Shown: piece after piece, positions 22,840 to 35,089 of the stretch
Position numbering within the stretch: position 1 is the first letter of the stretch
Layout: every line of letters begins with the position of its first letter
Source: Malaya genurostris
Lineage: Eukaryota; Arthropoda; Insecta; Diptera; Culicidae
Assembly: GCF_030247185.1 (NCBI RefSeq)
Contig: NC_080571.1
Span: 68,982,172-69,046,171, forward strand
Length of the DNA stretch: 64,000 bases
Direction: 5' to 3'
Made by a program: the position numbers and the translations under genes
Notes under the pieces: generated by a model
What the model saw: only the letters and a program-made list of their open reading frames with translations
The model's database searches: none
What the model was told of the DNA's origin: nothing

Positions 22840-23480
22840 GATAAAAAGGTCCGAGCATTCGGTATCCGGCCTCTTTTAGTTAACCTGCCCGGAGGAGTGA
22901 AGTCACACGTCTAATGTGACCCCGCGTTTCGGAAATTAAAGTTAAAAAAGTGAGTAATAATTGTTCTCGCGAAAAGTTAATCGATGGATCAAGTTATCCG
23001 ACCGTTCGGAAGATCCACACGGCCATTAGTTTTCCGAGTGGGATACGAGTGGTTACCGGTTTAGTTGAACAGTTGGAGGGAAGTACGTACGACGCGAGGG
23101 CACAAAAACGGTCTGTGATTGGCCCAGCCAAAAAGACACCAACGAACGCCATTACCCAAGTGCCGGTAGGGTGTGACAGTTCAGACCGAAAAACGCTATT
23201 AATCCCACTCGACCAAAAATCAGACACTCGTAGGTGAACCAAGTGCGCGCAGTACCGCTCCCCGGGCATCTAAAAAGTGCGAAACGCGGAGGCCTCCGTC
23301 AACAAAGGCCGAGTTGCTGCAGCATCCGGAGTTCAGAGTTCGTCATCGTCATCTGCCGAGGAAGAGTTCTGTGCTACCCCCACCTGCGCCACGTCTCCGC
23401 AACGATGCTCCAGAAGATGTTATCATCCCGAGGATGTGTTTGGCATTTCTGGAAAGGTTCACAATTTGTTTCAATTTTTT
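22840..23480 (+). other. GC-richer promoter- and exon-like block, unidentified
   Basis: It opens with a TATA-like GAGATAAAAAGG (about 22,838). A splice-donor match, AAAGTGAGTAAT, lies about 22,948-22,959. An open frame of 95 codons (22,950-23,237) follows, overlapping others at 23,234-23,580. The composition stands out from its AT-rich flanks. I do not recognise any of the translated products. It could be a host promoter with first exon, or the LTR and leader of a retroelement whose body is missing. Neither is proven. Confidence 0.3.
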
Positions 23481-23647
23481 TGAAGAGAAGTTTTTTGAAT
23501 TAATATTCTTTGAAAATAATATGGTAATTTTTTCAACATTTCCTTTTTCGATTACACTCTGGATTTTTAGCAATAAATAAATAACTATTTATTGCGTTTA
23601 AATGCTTCGATTTCAATTTTTCTAAAAATGTGGAAGACCGCAATATT

Positions 23648-23758
23648 TTTTTTTTAGATTATAGAGGTTTTAACATTGTTGTCATTCACCTCATCGGGCC
23701 AGAAAAGTTTTCTGACCCTATGTGCGGGGTTGGGAATCGAACCCAGGTGGGCAGCGTG
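23648..23758 (-). mobile_element. 5'-truncated tRNA-derived SINE
   Basis: On the minus strand it carries a clear B box (GGTTCGATTCCCAACCCC) and then a SINE body with CTGGCCCGATGAGGTGAATGA. It ends CCTCTATAATCTAAAAAAAA. The 12-bp duplication GACCGCAATATT flanks it (23,636-23,647 and 23,759-23,770). The A box is missing, so the copy is 5'-truncated. Confidence 0.85.
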
Positions 23759-23793
23759 GACCGCAATATTAAATGGTTTGAGAACAAAACAAT

Positions 23794-23907
23794 CAACCAT
23801 GCAATTCCATTGAAGCTCTGTTAAAAGGAAAAGCATGGTGCTTAGTACTAGTAGTTATGCACCATGCGTTTCCTTCTAAATGAACTTGGATGGAGACGCA
23901 TGGTTGA
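23794..23907. mobile_element. Palindromic MITE, CATGCGT family, copy 2
   Basis: TCAACCATGC at the left pairs with GCATGGTTGA at the right. The centre (GCATGGTGCTTAGTACTAGT...ATGCACCATGC) also folds. It lies 23 bp beyond the right SINE duplication. Confidence 0.8.
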
Positions 23908-23909
23908 AT

Positions 23910-24730
23910 CGACGATACGACCTGCCACTCGTCTATCAAAACTGTATCGCAAATTTAACTACCCCTCTCAGTAACTTGTAATGTCAAAATGAAATCGCTT
24001 GAAAATTTATTGAAACTGGCAACAAAATCCAACAATTGTTGATTTCAAATAACAGTTACCTTAGGGCATATTCAGGAGTGTTCTAGTTCTAGATGCATAA
24101 TTTATGTCAGTTTTAAAATTTAAATCTAGAAATTATAACAAAATAAACTGGCAGCCCTAGCAGCGTTTTATCTGTGTTTCAAATATAGAAAAAATAGAAC
24201 GGCAATGTATACCAGTTTTAAATTTGACAGTAGAACTGGTCGAAAAAATAAAACTAAAACGGATTGCTGGGGATACGTTTGTTTCAGTTTCATTTACATT
24301 ATAGACCACCCATATGAATCTTGCAGCTGCTGAATTTGCTCTTATACAGTTTTCGTTTATTGATCAGAGCAGCCCGAGAGCTGACCCAGAGTCGCCCAAA
24401 CAACTTTTGAGATGTTTGTTTTAGCAACCTGGGGTCGCTCTAGATCGGACTCCAATCTCGTAGTTTCGCTCTGAAAATTTTCTCCGGTCGCACCACGCAT
24501 CCATGTGAGTTTGTTTATTTCTTTCTTTTTTATATGAGTTGTTGTTAAGAGCGCGTACCACGTATTTGTTTTACTTGGAGTCCGCGTGTAGGTTCAAAAA
24601 ACGATAACGGTATTAGTTATCAATGTTGTCATATGAGGAGGCGAATTTCTTATATGGACGACTAAATTGCATATGATAGAAAAATGTATTTGAATTTATG
24701 ATTGGGTTTAATTGTGCATTGTCCTTGTGA
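23910..24730. other. Unassigned stretch
   Basis: No gene or clear element. The part around 24,300-24,500 is less AT-rich but has no open frame of interest. Confidence 0.4.
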
Positions 24731-24732
24731 CC

Positions 24733-25810
24733 AGTGCTGGAAAATGCTAACATTTTTTTTCTAATGTCGTGTGCTGGAAACTTTCATGTTGCCTACTATC
24801 TGGACAGTCACACATGAATGTCGCGCGAACCATAGAGATGAAAGTCGCATGTGACATTCATGAGCGAGCGCTTCATGAATGTAGTGACGACAGTCTTACT
24901 CGTGTTGGGCGATGAATGCAACGAAAGAATGATAGTCCTCAATAGAATCGGCTGCATTTTTTTTCGGTGCGAATTTTATTTCTGGCAATAAACTTTCATG
25001 AAGAAATTCAAAACGACTTCATTAGTGACGGGTTTCATTTCCATACCGTTCCATGAAATGGTTGAATTTCAAATTGCTGTTGTGGAGGGGATCAAATATC
25101 GCAGCTTTTAACTTTGTCAAGATGCGTAGGGTTGTCAACGAATGCAAAAAGGGAATTTTTGGAAAAATATTAATTGAATAATAAAATGAAAGGTTTGATG
25201 AGTGGAAGTCAGAAAACAATGTTTGTAGCCGTTTCGAGTTTCAAAATGGCGACTTCCGGCATATCGATATTCTTTAGAAACCTTTCCAATATGAGTATTT
25301 TTCGAACGGATTCGATGAGTAGAAGTTGAAAATGATGCTTACAGTCGTTTCAACATCCTAGATGGTGGACAGAATAGCTGCATTTTATTTTCGGTGCGAA
25401 TTTCATTTTTGGTTATAAACTGTAATAAATAAATTCATAAATTGTTTTCATCTCGATATTCTTCCAAATCTTATATTGCTGCTGTGGAGGCGATCGAAAA
25501 TCGCAGTTTTGTATTTTTTCGAAAGCAAACAATTTTTGAAGAAATAACATTGTAATAATATTTGGACTACAACGGAATTAGGGGTCGAAAATGATTAGAT
25601 TGTGCGCATAGGGGTTTATACCAACGAATATTCACAAGTTTCGAAAAAAAATTTAAACATGAATTGAATGGAAAAGAACGTCAATATTGATCTATGATTA
25701 CGATATGGTCCGTTAGAATTTCTGCTGGTTGCCAGTATTTTGGCACAAGCACACCAGCATAATGTAAACGCTTGCAAACTCGATTTGTTTACTTTTGTAA
25801 GACTCGCCAT
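24733..25810 (+). repeat. Left arm of a large inverted-repeat pair
   Basis: From CCAGTGCTGGAAAATG onward the sequence is repeated in inverse orientation at 30,560-32,490. Landmarks are CTTACTCGTGTTGGGCGATG, GGATTCGATGAGTAGAAGTTG, TATATTGCTGCTGTGGAGG and CACAAGCACACCAGCATAATG. Large DNA elements with kilobase inverted termini, or two copies of one repeat, would both explain it. No transposase frame was found between the arms. Confidence 0.75.
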
Positions 25811-26319
25811 TCTTTGAAAAAAAAAACTTTTAGTTCCGATGAATATTAATTGAAAAAATTTCTTTTTGTGTTTCTAGGATATATATACAGTATGATGGAT
25901 CGTTTTGAAAAAGGACTGAATTGCAAAATTTATGCTATACAATATCTGAAATATTTTTGCAATGTGATCCAATTTGGTCTTGGAGTACAAACGTTATGTT
26001 CAAAAATGATTTCTGCAAGCCTACACTAAAAAAACACCGTAATTATTGCCTGTATGACCTTGCTTCGCATCTTGTAGCACGCCGTGAGGCAAAGTTCTTC
26101 ATTCTCGTACAGTACTAACACGAGAATGAACCCTTCATTTCATTGCATTGGCATGGATTGCTTAGTTCATGTGTTAATTGAGACTGAGAGCACAGGTAAT
26201 TTACCAAACAAGGGAACTGGTCTGCTCAGTAGCATATACTCTCACGCATCCTGTTTCTCTCTAATATAGGACTCTCATTCAGTTATGTCAAGCAAAGTGT
26301 TCTCAGCGGGTGTTTTGGC

Positions 26320-26545
26320 ATTAAAAATGCCTTACTCTTCACTATATGGGGCCGGGTGTCAATTAAAAGTTTCAAAAATAGTCGCGTAACCTTTTTGTGT
26401 CATAATTTTGAACGTTAATAACTCGGTCATTTGTTGATGGATTGTTATAATTTAACAACCAATCGATTCGGAAACTTTTAACTTAAACATGTATGACGAC
26501 GTCGTTTCAGTATTTCAATAGCATACTATTGAAAAAATGGTTAGA
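26320..26545 (+). repeat. Direct repeat family H, copy 1
   Basis: Runs from GGCATTAAAAATGCCTTAC to TTTCAATAGCATACTATTGAAAAA. It is repeated at 26,950-27,180. The terminal palindrome TTCAATAG...CTATTGAA also occurs at about 35,768-35,788, just upstream of the histone relics. Confidence 0.7.
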
Positions 26546-26559
26546 ATCGACCTATGTTT

Positions 26560-26945
26560 TCATCCACCAATCCCCGTTGTGCAAAATGACGTCAACTTCT
26601 TGTTCGGCATAGGAGGCTTTGCGTCATGCATAAAAAAACACCGCAACGTTATGCGTAGTATGAAGAGAAATCTATAAATATAGGCTGCACAATATTTCTT
26701 TGCCTAGTCGATGCTTGACTGCGAATGAAACAAGTAGCTCGTCCAGTGAGCTGATTACTGGATTGTGTATGCGTTCGCTCGCTGGATTGTCGCTTTTGCA
26801 TTATGTGTTGGTGAAATTTCCTGTTGTCTGCGCAACACCGTGTTCGCTTGAATATCTTATATATCATCTAGCTATTGAAGAACCGAATCAGCGTGATTAC
26901 CGATTCTTTTGAAATATCCCTTGTATTTAGCAAATTTTTGGTCGA
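26560..26945 (+). promoter_or_regulatory. Possible TATA-box promoter remnant between repeats H1 and H2
   Basis: ATCTATAAATATAGG (about 26,670-26,684) is a good TATA box, preceded by CCAATC (26,569) and a CRE-like TGACGTCA (26,589). The layout resembles the flank of the histone relics at 35.8 kb, which share the repeat next to it. No coding sequence could be identified downstream. Confidence 0.3.
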
Positions 26946-26949
26946 TTTT

Positions 26950-27180
26950 GCCATTAAAAATGCCTTACACTTCGCTTCCCGAGGCTGGGTGTCAATTTAA
27001 AACATGCAAAACTAATCGCGTAACATTTTTCTGTCATAATTTTGAACGCTTATAACTCAGTCATTTGTTGATGGGTTTATATAATTCAACAACCAATCGA
27101 TTCGGAAACATTTAACTTAAACTTATGAGATGACGTTATTTGAATATTTCAATTGCATACCATTGAAAAATTGGTTTGAG
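26950..27180 (+). repeat. Direct repeat family H, copy 2
   Basis: Matches 26,320-26,545, including CATAATTTTGAACG, ACTCAGTCATTTGTTGATGG and CAACCAATCGATTCGGAAAC. Confidence 0.75.
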
Positions 27181-27189
27181 TTGAGTATT

Positions 27190-29260
27190 TCATTTTAATT
27201 CTCTGGTAACTATCAGGCCAATTTAGAATTATCGGCGATAGATTTTTTGCGGATCTAATTTGCAGCGCTTGTTGCTCGATGATTTGTTAATGGATTTTCC
27301 TAATTTAAATTATTCCAAAGCTTCAATATTGTAAGCTTAAAAATATTTTAATTTGTCTAAAAATGTTTTAATTTGTTGATGGATCGGTGTTTTCAATTCC
27401 CATACGAACAAAACGTGACAATGTTACTGCAGAAGTTGTTGTCCCACCAGGAATTGAACGCTTCAAAAGATTCAAAATTAAATTCTGAAACTTATCTAAA
27501 AGCGGCCTCCTCGGTTTAGTAGTATAAATGAGTTCCACAGGCTCACATATACAGTTCAATTAGATGCAATATCATATACTATCAAAGATAAACTCAAAGT
27601 AAGTTTACCTGCGGTTTTACATGTATCCTTTGAATAGGAACCCTCGTAGAATTTGGTTAACCGCCAGTTTCAGTTTAATTATTATTTGCTGCAAAACAAT
27701 AAACGTCTGATGACTACACGCGTTGTAACTATAACAATGTTCATTCATATGTTAATAACATCAAGTTACAATAGTAACAAAATTTCGGAATTTTGTTGCG
27801 TATCCATTCCGTATATTCCTAATATGCCAAAGCGAAAATCAATGTAAGTAACTAAATATTTTATGAGGACTGTTTCACATGTTTTCTTCCTCGTATTGTT
27901 GCCATATTATTTACCGACATTTTCCGAAGATTATTGACGATTTTGAAGAAGGATTAATAAAATTACGCTATTACTGAGTGTACCGGTACAACATCTTTCG
28001 TTAAAATAAATAAAATCTTTTCTTGGATCGATTAACTGTTTATAAAATTAATAAGTTTGTACGTTTCTCGAAAATTATTATCATAAAATAAAAGTTTTAT
28101 TTGTTCAGATTTAAATGTTTAGGTTGTTTGTATCTAAAATTGAGCTTTCGAGTAACTTTGAATTCATCATAATTGACTTCTAGTTAAAGGACGTTATTCA
28201 AAAACTTAACAGTGTAAAAATTTGTGGAAAGGGATCAAAATTGAATAGAATCAATAATCAAGAAAGATTCTAATTGTCAATTTTATCATTCGCTAACAAT
28301 CTCAGCGCTTAAACTAGAGCAAGTTTGTAATTAGTCAATTGAATATGTTTTTAGTCTAGTGTATCATCATCATTATCATCTTTATTTTTGTATTAATTAT
28401 GAAGACCCTAGAAACGTTTCATTTTTAATGTTATTGTGCTCGGTCGTGTCTTGAATACAACCCTCTAATTTTTTTTTTTGCTTCGTTCGTTTGAGCATTC
28501 ACAATACAAGCCCTGTATGCAGTGCTGTTATTTTCACGCGCATTTGACATTTTCTCATCTACTTGTATGTACGAGTTACGAAGCGGACACGACTGGCAGC
28601 GCCATGCTATCAAAAAAGCATGTCACTAATGATTTGTTCGGAAATTATGAGAGCTGAATATCTTGATAATAGGATTGCTTCTATTGCTGTTATAAGACAC
28701 GTACACGCTAATCGGAAAGTAAATCGATTTCAATTGGCAATATGAAGAATACATCGCAATGCTCCAGGTAATGTTGTACGATACGATTGAATATATTTTT
28801 AATTTGATTTGTGGTAGAAAAACATCAAACATTTTCAAATGGACTTTTTATTGCTATAATCTGATTTCGATTTAAGGGCGAAATAAGAAAATTGTCGCAT
28901 ATTTTGATAACGTCTAAGAAGACACTTGTCAACAGTCATACCAATAAAAAAATTCTTTTTTCTGGTTTTTAAATGTATACTCTTCTATCTGCCCTAGCAA
29001 ACTTAGCCTTTACTTAAAATTTATCTTTGGATTTCAAAAACATAATCGTTGAACGCAATAACATATCATTCCAAACTTACCTTATGATAAAAAACGAACG
29101 GGAATTTTCATTTTAAAATTCCCGCGCTTGTCCAATCGGTAAACTTTTATTCTCTCAATGTTGGCAACAATTTTATACACATTCTGTCAAATTTTGACGC
29201 ATATCGTACGATTAGTTTTTGTTTGGCGTCTATACAAAGAAGTTGAAAAATTTTCGTGTG
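27190..29260. other. Unassigned AT-rich stretch
   Basis: No supported gene or bounded element. Open frames of 60-70 codons (for example 27,368-27,559 on the minus strand) have no recognisable product. Confidence 0.4.
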
Positions 29261-29272
29261 GTGATTTTTATA

Positions 29273-29958
29273 ATGGATAAAAATTTAGAACAACGTGCGT
29301 GCATCAAATTTTGTGTTGCAAATGGATTTAAGTGTTCCGAAACGTTGAAAATGTTAGAAAAGACCATTGGTGAATCATGTCTAGGAAAAACACAACCATA
29401 CGAGTGGTATAAACGCTTCAAAGGTGGTCGTACAAGCTTGGATCATGATGAGATCAATGGCCGCCCAACAACATCTGTTACTGAAGAAAACATTGAATCG
29501 GCGAAGCAAATCGTGTTGCAAAATCGTTCTGTACCGATTGGAGAGATTGCTGTGTTGTTGGGCATCTCTTATGGATCAGCCAAACACATTTTAACTGATG
29601 TTTTGGGTTTGAAACGCGTCGCTTCTCGGCTGGTGCCAAAAAAGCTGAATTTCATTCAAAAACAGCGTTGGTTGTGTCGCAGTTTTTGGCCAAAAACTCA
29701 ACCAATATCATCAACCAAGCACCGTACTCTCCAGATATGGCCCCGTGTGACTTTTTCCTTTTCTCCAGACTCAAATTTTCATTGCGGGGAACGCGTTTTG
29801 AGACCATAGATACCATAAAAGAGAATTCGCTGCGTGAACTAAAGGCCATACTAAAGGCGGCCTATAAAACTTGTATGGAAAATTGGATCAAGCGTTGACA
29901 TGCATGTATTGCCGCAGGAGGAGAGTACTTTGAAGGCGACAATAAAGAAATTTATTAA
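29273..29958 (+). pseudogene. Mariner transposase pseudogene, internally deleted
   Basis: It starts MDKNLEQRACIKFCVANGF. Two helix-turn-helix regions follow, including ETLKMLEKTIGES...QPYEWYKRFKGGR and the linker NGRPTTSVTEENI. Then comes AVLLGISYGSAKHILTDVLG, up to LVPKKLNFIQKQR. The core with the first two catalytic Asp is deleted. A second frame resumes with NQAPYSPDMAPCDFFLFSRL and ENSLRELKAI. A TGA at 29,896-29,898 replaces a Trp codon, after which the frame continues to ...GGEYFEGDNKEIY and TAA at 29,956-29,958. It belongs with the SETMAR-like mariners, which are normally DD34D. Confidence 0.88.
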
Positions 29959-29974
29959 AAATTGAAATTTTGCG

Positions 29975-30466
29975 TTTTGCCTTTCTCATATAGAAAGGTT
30001 ATGCAATCACTTGAAAAATCGACTAGTGAAAATTGGCCCGGAGGGTCAAGTGTCATATACCATTCGACTCAGTTCATCGAGCTGAGTAATGTCTGTGTGT
30101 GTGTGTATGTGTCAAATAATCTCACTAGGTTTTCTCGGCGATGGCTGAACCGATTTTGACAAACTTAGATTCAAATGAAAGGTCTCGTGGTCCCATACGG
30201 AATTCCTGAATTTCATCCGGTTCCGGAGTTATAGGGTAAAGTGTGTTCAATATCGTACACCGTCACTTAAACCGGCGAAACAAAAAACGTAGAAAATTTC
30301 CTAAACTGGTCTCAAAACTACACAAATCGATAGTCATTATTAGTAGGCAACTAAACAAACCGATTCCGGCTATGCTGGTTCCCGGTATCCGGTTCCGGAA
30401 GTACAAATAAAATATCACAATATTATATGTACATGAGAAAGGTATCATTACACCACTAGGTGGATT
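29975..30466 (+). repeat. Repeat family F1, near-complete copy
   Basis: The left end is CCTTTCTCATATAGAAAGG and the right end is GAGAAAGGTATCATTACACC followed by ACTAGGTGG. The interior has CATTCGACTCAGTTCATCGA, a short GT run (30,092-30,107) and CCGGTTCCGGAGTTATAGG. It abuts the mariner relic, whose 3' end lies within 20 bp. This is the best reference copy for the family. Confidence 0.8.
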
Positions 30467-30559
30467 AAAACAGGTTTTTATATTGTCTCAATTTATCGGA
30501 ACAAATCATGAATTCCGTTAAAAAGTGCAAGATTTTCATTCTGTCGCTATTTAGAATTT

Positions 30560-32490
30560 CTTCACCAGCATCACTCGCTAGCATTTAATTCAGAACGATC
30601 GAAAATTTTGATACTAGTGACAACCAGCAGTAGGCAAGCGATTACATTATGCTGGTGTGCTTGTGCCAAAATACTGCGATTTTTGATCACCTCCACAGCA
30701 GCAATATAAGATTTATAAGAGTATCGAAATGAAAACAATCACGAATACGTAGTTACAAATTTCTTTATGACAGTTTATAACTAAAAATGAAATTCGCACC
30801 AAAAAGATAATGCAGCTCATTCTCATTCCCGCCATCTTGGATATTGAAACGACTGTAAGTATCGTTTTCAACTTCTACTCATCGAATCCGTTCGAAAAAT
30901 ACTCATATTGCTATGGTTTATTACAAATGTCGATATGAATATTCATTATATTATGCCGAATAATGTACATAAGATAAAAATTATGTGGAAAATCTAAAAT
31001 ATCGTCAACTTATTTTACGTAATGAATTTTAAATTACATAAACTTTTTTTGCTTCATGATTCGGTTGACGAATCCTCGATTATTACGTAAATGGAGGTTT
31101 TGCTGTGATATTTGAGTTTTTACAGATATAGTTAATTTACGCTGTTGGTAAACCATATGCACTTTAAAAACGGCATGATCCTAACAATTTTTTCCGCTCG
31201 ACTACCCCTTCGTTCTCTCCACCATCTCCATTGAAAACTAATAAATTCGCTCGTTGTAACTAATCCTATTGTATCTCCTCTTCTCCGCTCTACATCGTTC
31301 TTCTTCTATCTTTTCGAACACTAATTAGATCTATATGTCGGTTCTAACCACGTTTGCTCGCCCTCTTTCTTTATCCGTCTTCCACCATCTTTATCGACCA
31401 CTAATTAGATCTACATGCCGAACCTAACCCCGTTTCGTTCGCCAACTCTCATTCACCACTCCCTCATTCTACCTCCCATTTTAAAGTATATTTCTTTTCT
31501 TCTCTAGATTTAATTCAAAATCACCATCATATACCCGATGGGTTTAGTGCCATCTAATTACTATAGAGTTAGTTAGATAGGGTTAGTTTTAATTGATAGT
31601 ATTAAGTACATACATGTATCTGTTGGATTGTTGTAATCTGTTGATATAAACGATGAGGACGTTTTATGCCTGCTGGAGTGAGAGATCAATATTTCAGCTC
31701 CATTGGGTTTTTTCCTTCTCCAAATAAATAAATAAATAAATAAATAAATTTTTAACTCTATTGATTCGCCTTTTCATTCAACTAATGCATTAATTTTTTT
31801 CAAAATTTTGAATTTTTTCTTGGTAAATTTCTTTAACTATTGACTTTACTTTTCATTGAAATAAAATTAGAAACTGTTCAAAAGTAGTAAATTTTTGCTG
31901 GTTGACAACTCTAGGTACTTTTAAAGTGCACTTGCTTTTTTATTCAATTACTATTTTACATTTTTTTCAAAACTTGAAAATTTGAGCTGGTTGACAACCC
32001 TATGCACCTAGTAAATGTTTAAATGTTGTGATCTTGACTTCTTTTGCCATTCAATTCATGTTTGATTTTTTTTAAATTAAGAATTTTCGTTGATTGACAA
32101 CGCTAACCCGCGCTTTTTCATTGACATTGACGTTCTCCTTTTGCAATAATGGTATGAAATTTAACCATTTCATGGAACAGTATCATGATGAAAACTATCA
32201 CTTATGACGCCCTTTTGAATTTCTTCACGAAAGTTTATTGCCAGAAATGAAATTCGCACCGAAAACAAAATGCAGCCGATTCTATTGAAGACTATCATTC
32301 TTTCGTTACATTCATCGCCCAACACGAGTAAGACTGTCGTCACTACATTCATGAAGCGCTCGCTCATGACTGTCACATGTGACTTTCATCTCTATGGTTC
32401 GTGCGACATTCATGTGTGACTGCCCAGATAGTAGGCAACATGAAAATTTCCAGCACACGACATTCAAAGCAAACAGTTCTACAGTTTTAG
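30560..32490 (-). repeat. Right arm of the large inverted-repeat pair (with insertion)
   Basis: Inverse of 24,733-25,810. The 30,600-30,960 and 32,150-32,470 parts match opposite ends of the left arm. The region between holds unrelated sequence, including the fragment at 31,150-31,748. Confidence 0.75.
31150..31748 (+). mobile_element. Probable 3'-end fragment of a non-LTR retrotransposon with AAAT tail
   Basis: Less AT-rich, pyrimidine-rich sequence ends in CTCCATTGGGTTTTTTCCTT and CTCC followed by six or more AAAT units (31,720-31,748). A non-coding 3' region with a short tandem tail is typical of 5'-truncated LINE copies. No reverse transcriptase remains. The left boundary is approximate. 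Confidence 0.45.
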
Positions 32491-32499
32491 GTACCAACA

Positions 32500-33590
32500 T
32501 AGGAATTTCACTTAAAACTGTCACGTGAAGGGACCGTTACAACACTGATTGTGACTTGTAGGTAAGTAAAGTAAGTCGTTATGAAAATGGATGTTCATTC
32601 ATTGTCGGTCATGGGGGAAGCAATACTAAACGCATCGTGAAGGAAACGGCGACCCATCTTTACTTCTCAGATCCGAATCATCCGAATCCGATGGAGAACA
32701 ATCGAATATCACAGTGGAGTACACTGGTGTCTCTAGCGTCTAGCGAACATTATCGTAGGCTTGTCGGTAATGCAAAAGCATATCCTAGTGCAGATGCAAC
32801 TGGAATTATCTTCTCAACCTCAATTATTTGACCAGCTTTAGCAATTATATGCTTTCTTAATTAAATGGGAAATTAATTTTAAGACTTCCTACTGGGACCT
32901 ACAAAATTTGAGCCTATTAGTTCTGATAATGATAACCGCATGTTACACTCGACCAGCGGAAGTCAGTGTTCCACGAGCAGAAGGTTGGTTCGATGCTATA
33001 AAACATAACAGTGATTCTAATTCTAATTCTGATTATTCTAGAAAGCGCACTTAACTTTGACCCACGCGTCGTAGTTAGTTACAAAACGATTAACCCACCA
33101 CTGCAGCATGGAAAATTTCACACATCGACACAACACTGGCAAGGACTGATCCTCAACCAAACATCGCCAGTCACGTTAGAAGCTAGTGATATGATCTGGA
33201 GCAATAGTAGAAACAAAAGAGATGGCGGTACAGTAGCAGTACAGTGGATCCACACCTCAGCATTATCTCCATGATGATGACATTATTCCAATACTTACAA
33301 CTCGAATTGGAAATATTCAATTTATATAATTTGACAAAAATAGACATCGATAAAACTTTTTTCTTTGTTCTTGTACTGAAATTTAAACTTCATTTCTAGT
33401 AAGAATCTATTGTTAAAATCATTCGATTTAATTGCTAGACATTTCTAGGTAATATAAACACCAGGAATTTTTATTTAAAAAAAATCGCTGTCAGATAATT
33501 TTCCCATCAGGCGGGGAGGTCGTTTTCGACTAGTACTCTTGGTGCAAGTCTTTTTCGAAAAAAAAAATGGAAATTTTTCCTATAATAAAT
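32500..33590. other. Unassigned stretch with one 87-codon frame
   Basis: The plus-strand frame 33,011-33,274 (MILILILIILESALNFDP...) starts with a hydrophobic stretch that could be a signal peptide, then becomes polar. I do not recognise it, and the hydrophobic start comes from a simple ATTCT repeat. It is not called as a gene. Confidence 0.35.
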
Positions 33591-33598
33591 TAATGCTC

Positions 33599-33650
33599 AA
33601 CCATGCGTCTCCATTGAAGTATCTTGAGAAGGAAACTCATGATATTTATC
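33599..33650. mobile_element. Half copy of the CATGCGT MITE
   Basis: CAACCATGCGTCTCCATTGA followed by GAAGGAAACTCATGA matches one arm of the elements at 2,231-2,345 and 23,794-23,907. The other arm is missing or decayed. Confidence 0.6.
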
Positions 33651-33659
33651 CAAGTAACC

Positions 33660-34820
33660 ACGACGCGTTATGAGCCAACATTGAACCGTATGACTAAAAC
33701 GTAGCAAGCCCCGTTCTGTTCCGGTAGCAAACTGTTTGTTCATTTGTATTGGGAAACATTGGCAATTAGTTTGAAGCAACTAAACAGTGTTGCTCGAAAA
33801 GATAGTTTTTATCAAATACGAGAGATCGCTAAATTTTTGCTAACTGATGGTAAATCATCAATAGACACTTTTCGAACCAAAACTGACTGAGTCCATGACT
33901 CACATGCTGTCTATATTAACAGTTATTAACTAACCATAAGCTAAAATTAATTTTCCAACAATTACCACATCAAACAATCGGTGACAACTTTTCCGCTATT
34001 AGTCATTTTTCAATTTCAACGATTCACCGAACACCCAAATGCGGCTCGGGAAAGTTGACTCACTCGAAGCCAGGCTGCAGGTGCGAAAATCTATGATACC
34101 TCTAATTAGCCTAGATTGCTGAACCGCCGGTTCGACGGGGGTTCGGAACTTCATTATCTATTTAATTTAGGTGCTGTCATTTCCTGCAAGATTCAACTTC
34201 CAAAAAGCAGATGTTCCCGGTCGGTCGGTCGGTTTAAACTACTCGACTCTCGATCCGGTTGCTAACTTAGTGCCGATTTTAAAACATTGAATTGCTTCGT
34301 TTTCAATTATCATTATCAATGCCGGTGGTTTGGGATTTCCCCGGGCTGAAGCAGAAACCAGAAACCATTGCTGAATAATATCCATTTAATTACGGTCGGA
34401 TAATCACCGGTGATGACTTTCGGTAGCGCCATTGTGCTGCCGAGATACTCGTCTTCAGTGGAAGGGAAAAATGTGATGGATTTTTTTCCCCGGTTAGTAT
34501 TTCGCGAGGATGCTTTCGGTGCGTTTGAAGTTCTTCAGATTATCGTTCCAGGAAAGCCAATCACAATATAATTCGCAAGAGTGATGAGCAACAGAAAAAG
34601 TTGATCATGGTTAAATTTTGATTGTGTCTTAGTTTGAGAAGTACGGAGTACATTTCAAACACTAAAATCTCACTCAAACTATCGTCAACGGTTCTTGTGG
34701 TAATCTGCAGACCGTAGATGTAAACACCCGTTCCGAGGCCTCTTCTTTCTTTCATCGTTCAGCATTCGTGCGCACACGCTAACTTAATCATACTCAAACT
34801 CATTGTAGAATATCATAGTA
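33660..34820. other. Unassigned, unique-looking stretch
   Basis: No repeat of this window and no domain-bearing frame. The part 33,990-34,560 is moderately GC-rich and could be old host intergenic or intron DNA. It includes four GGTC units at about 34,218-34,232. Confidence 0.35.
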
Positions 34821-34823
34821 CTC

Positions 34824-35087
34824 AATTCTCGGTTGATTTTCCAGAAGGCCGTAACAGCAAGTGACAGTTTCTCTTTGTTTACTTTCTCTTCTATTAATTA
34901 CCAAGCGGTTTACACGTTTATCACTTAACTCTTTGCATAGAATGATGCTCGAAACGTTCGACTTCCAAACAGAACTGGGAAATCCAAGAAAATCTTTTTA
35001 GATCACATCACAATAATCGAAAGAGAGAGTGAACAAAGAGAAACTGTCACTTGCTGTTACGGCCTTCTGGAAAATCAACCGAGAATT
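34824..35087. mobile_element. MITE with about 65-bp terminal inverted repeats
   Basis: The arms start ATTCTCGGTTGATTTTCCAG and run through GCAAGTGACAGTTTCTC to a TTTGTTTACTTTCTC-like end, nearly identical in both orientations. A distant relative with the same inner motif is at 61,099-61,345. It has no coding capacity. Confidence 0.88.
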
Positions 35088-35089
35088 TT

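Noticed and set aside
31640..31680. Hammerhead-like CGATGAGGACG near a retrotransposon 3' fragment
   Set aside because: It lacks CTGA upstream and GAAA downstream, so it is not a ribozyme.
33011..33274. 87-codon frame with apparent signal peptide
   Set aside because: The hydrophobic start derives from an ATTCT simple repeat and the remainder has no recognisable family. It is kept only as a note.
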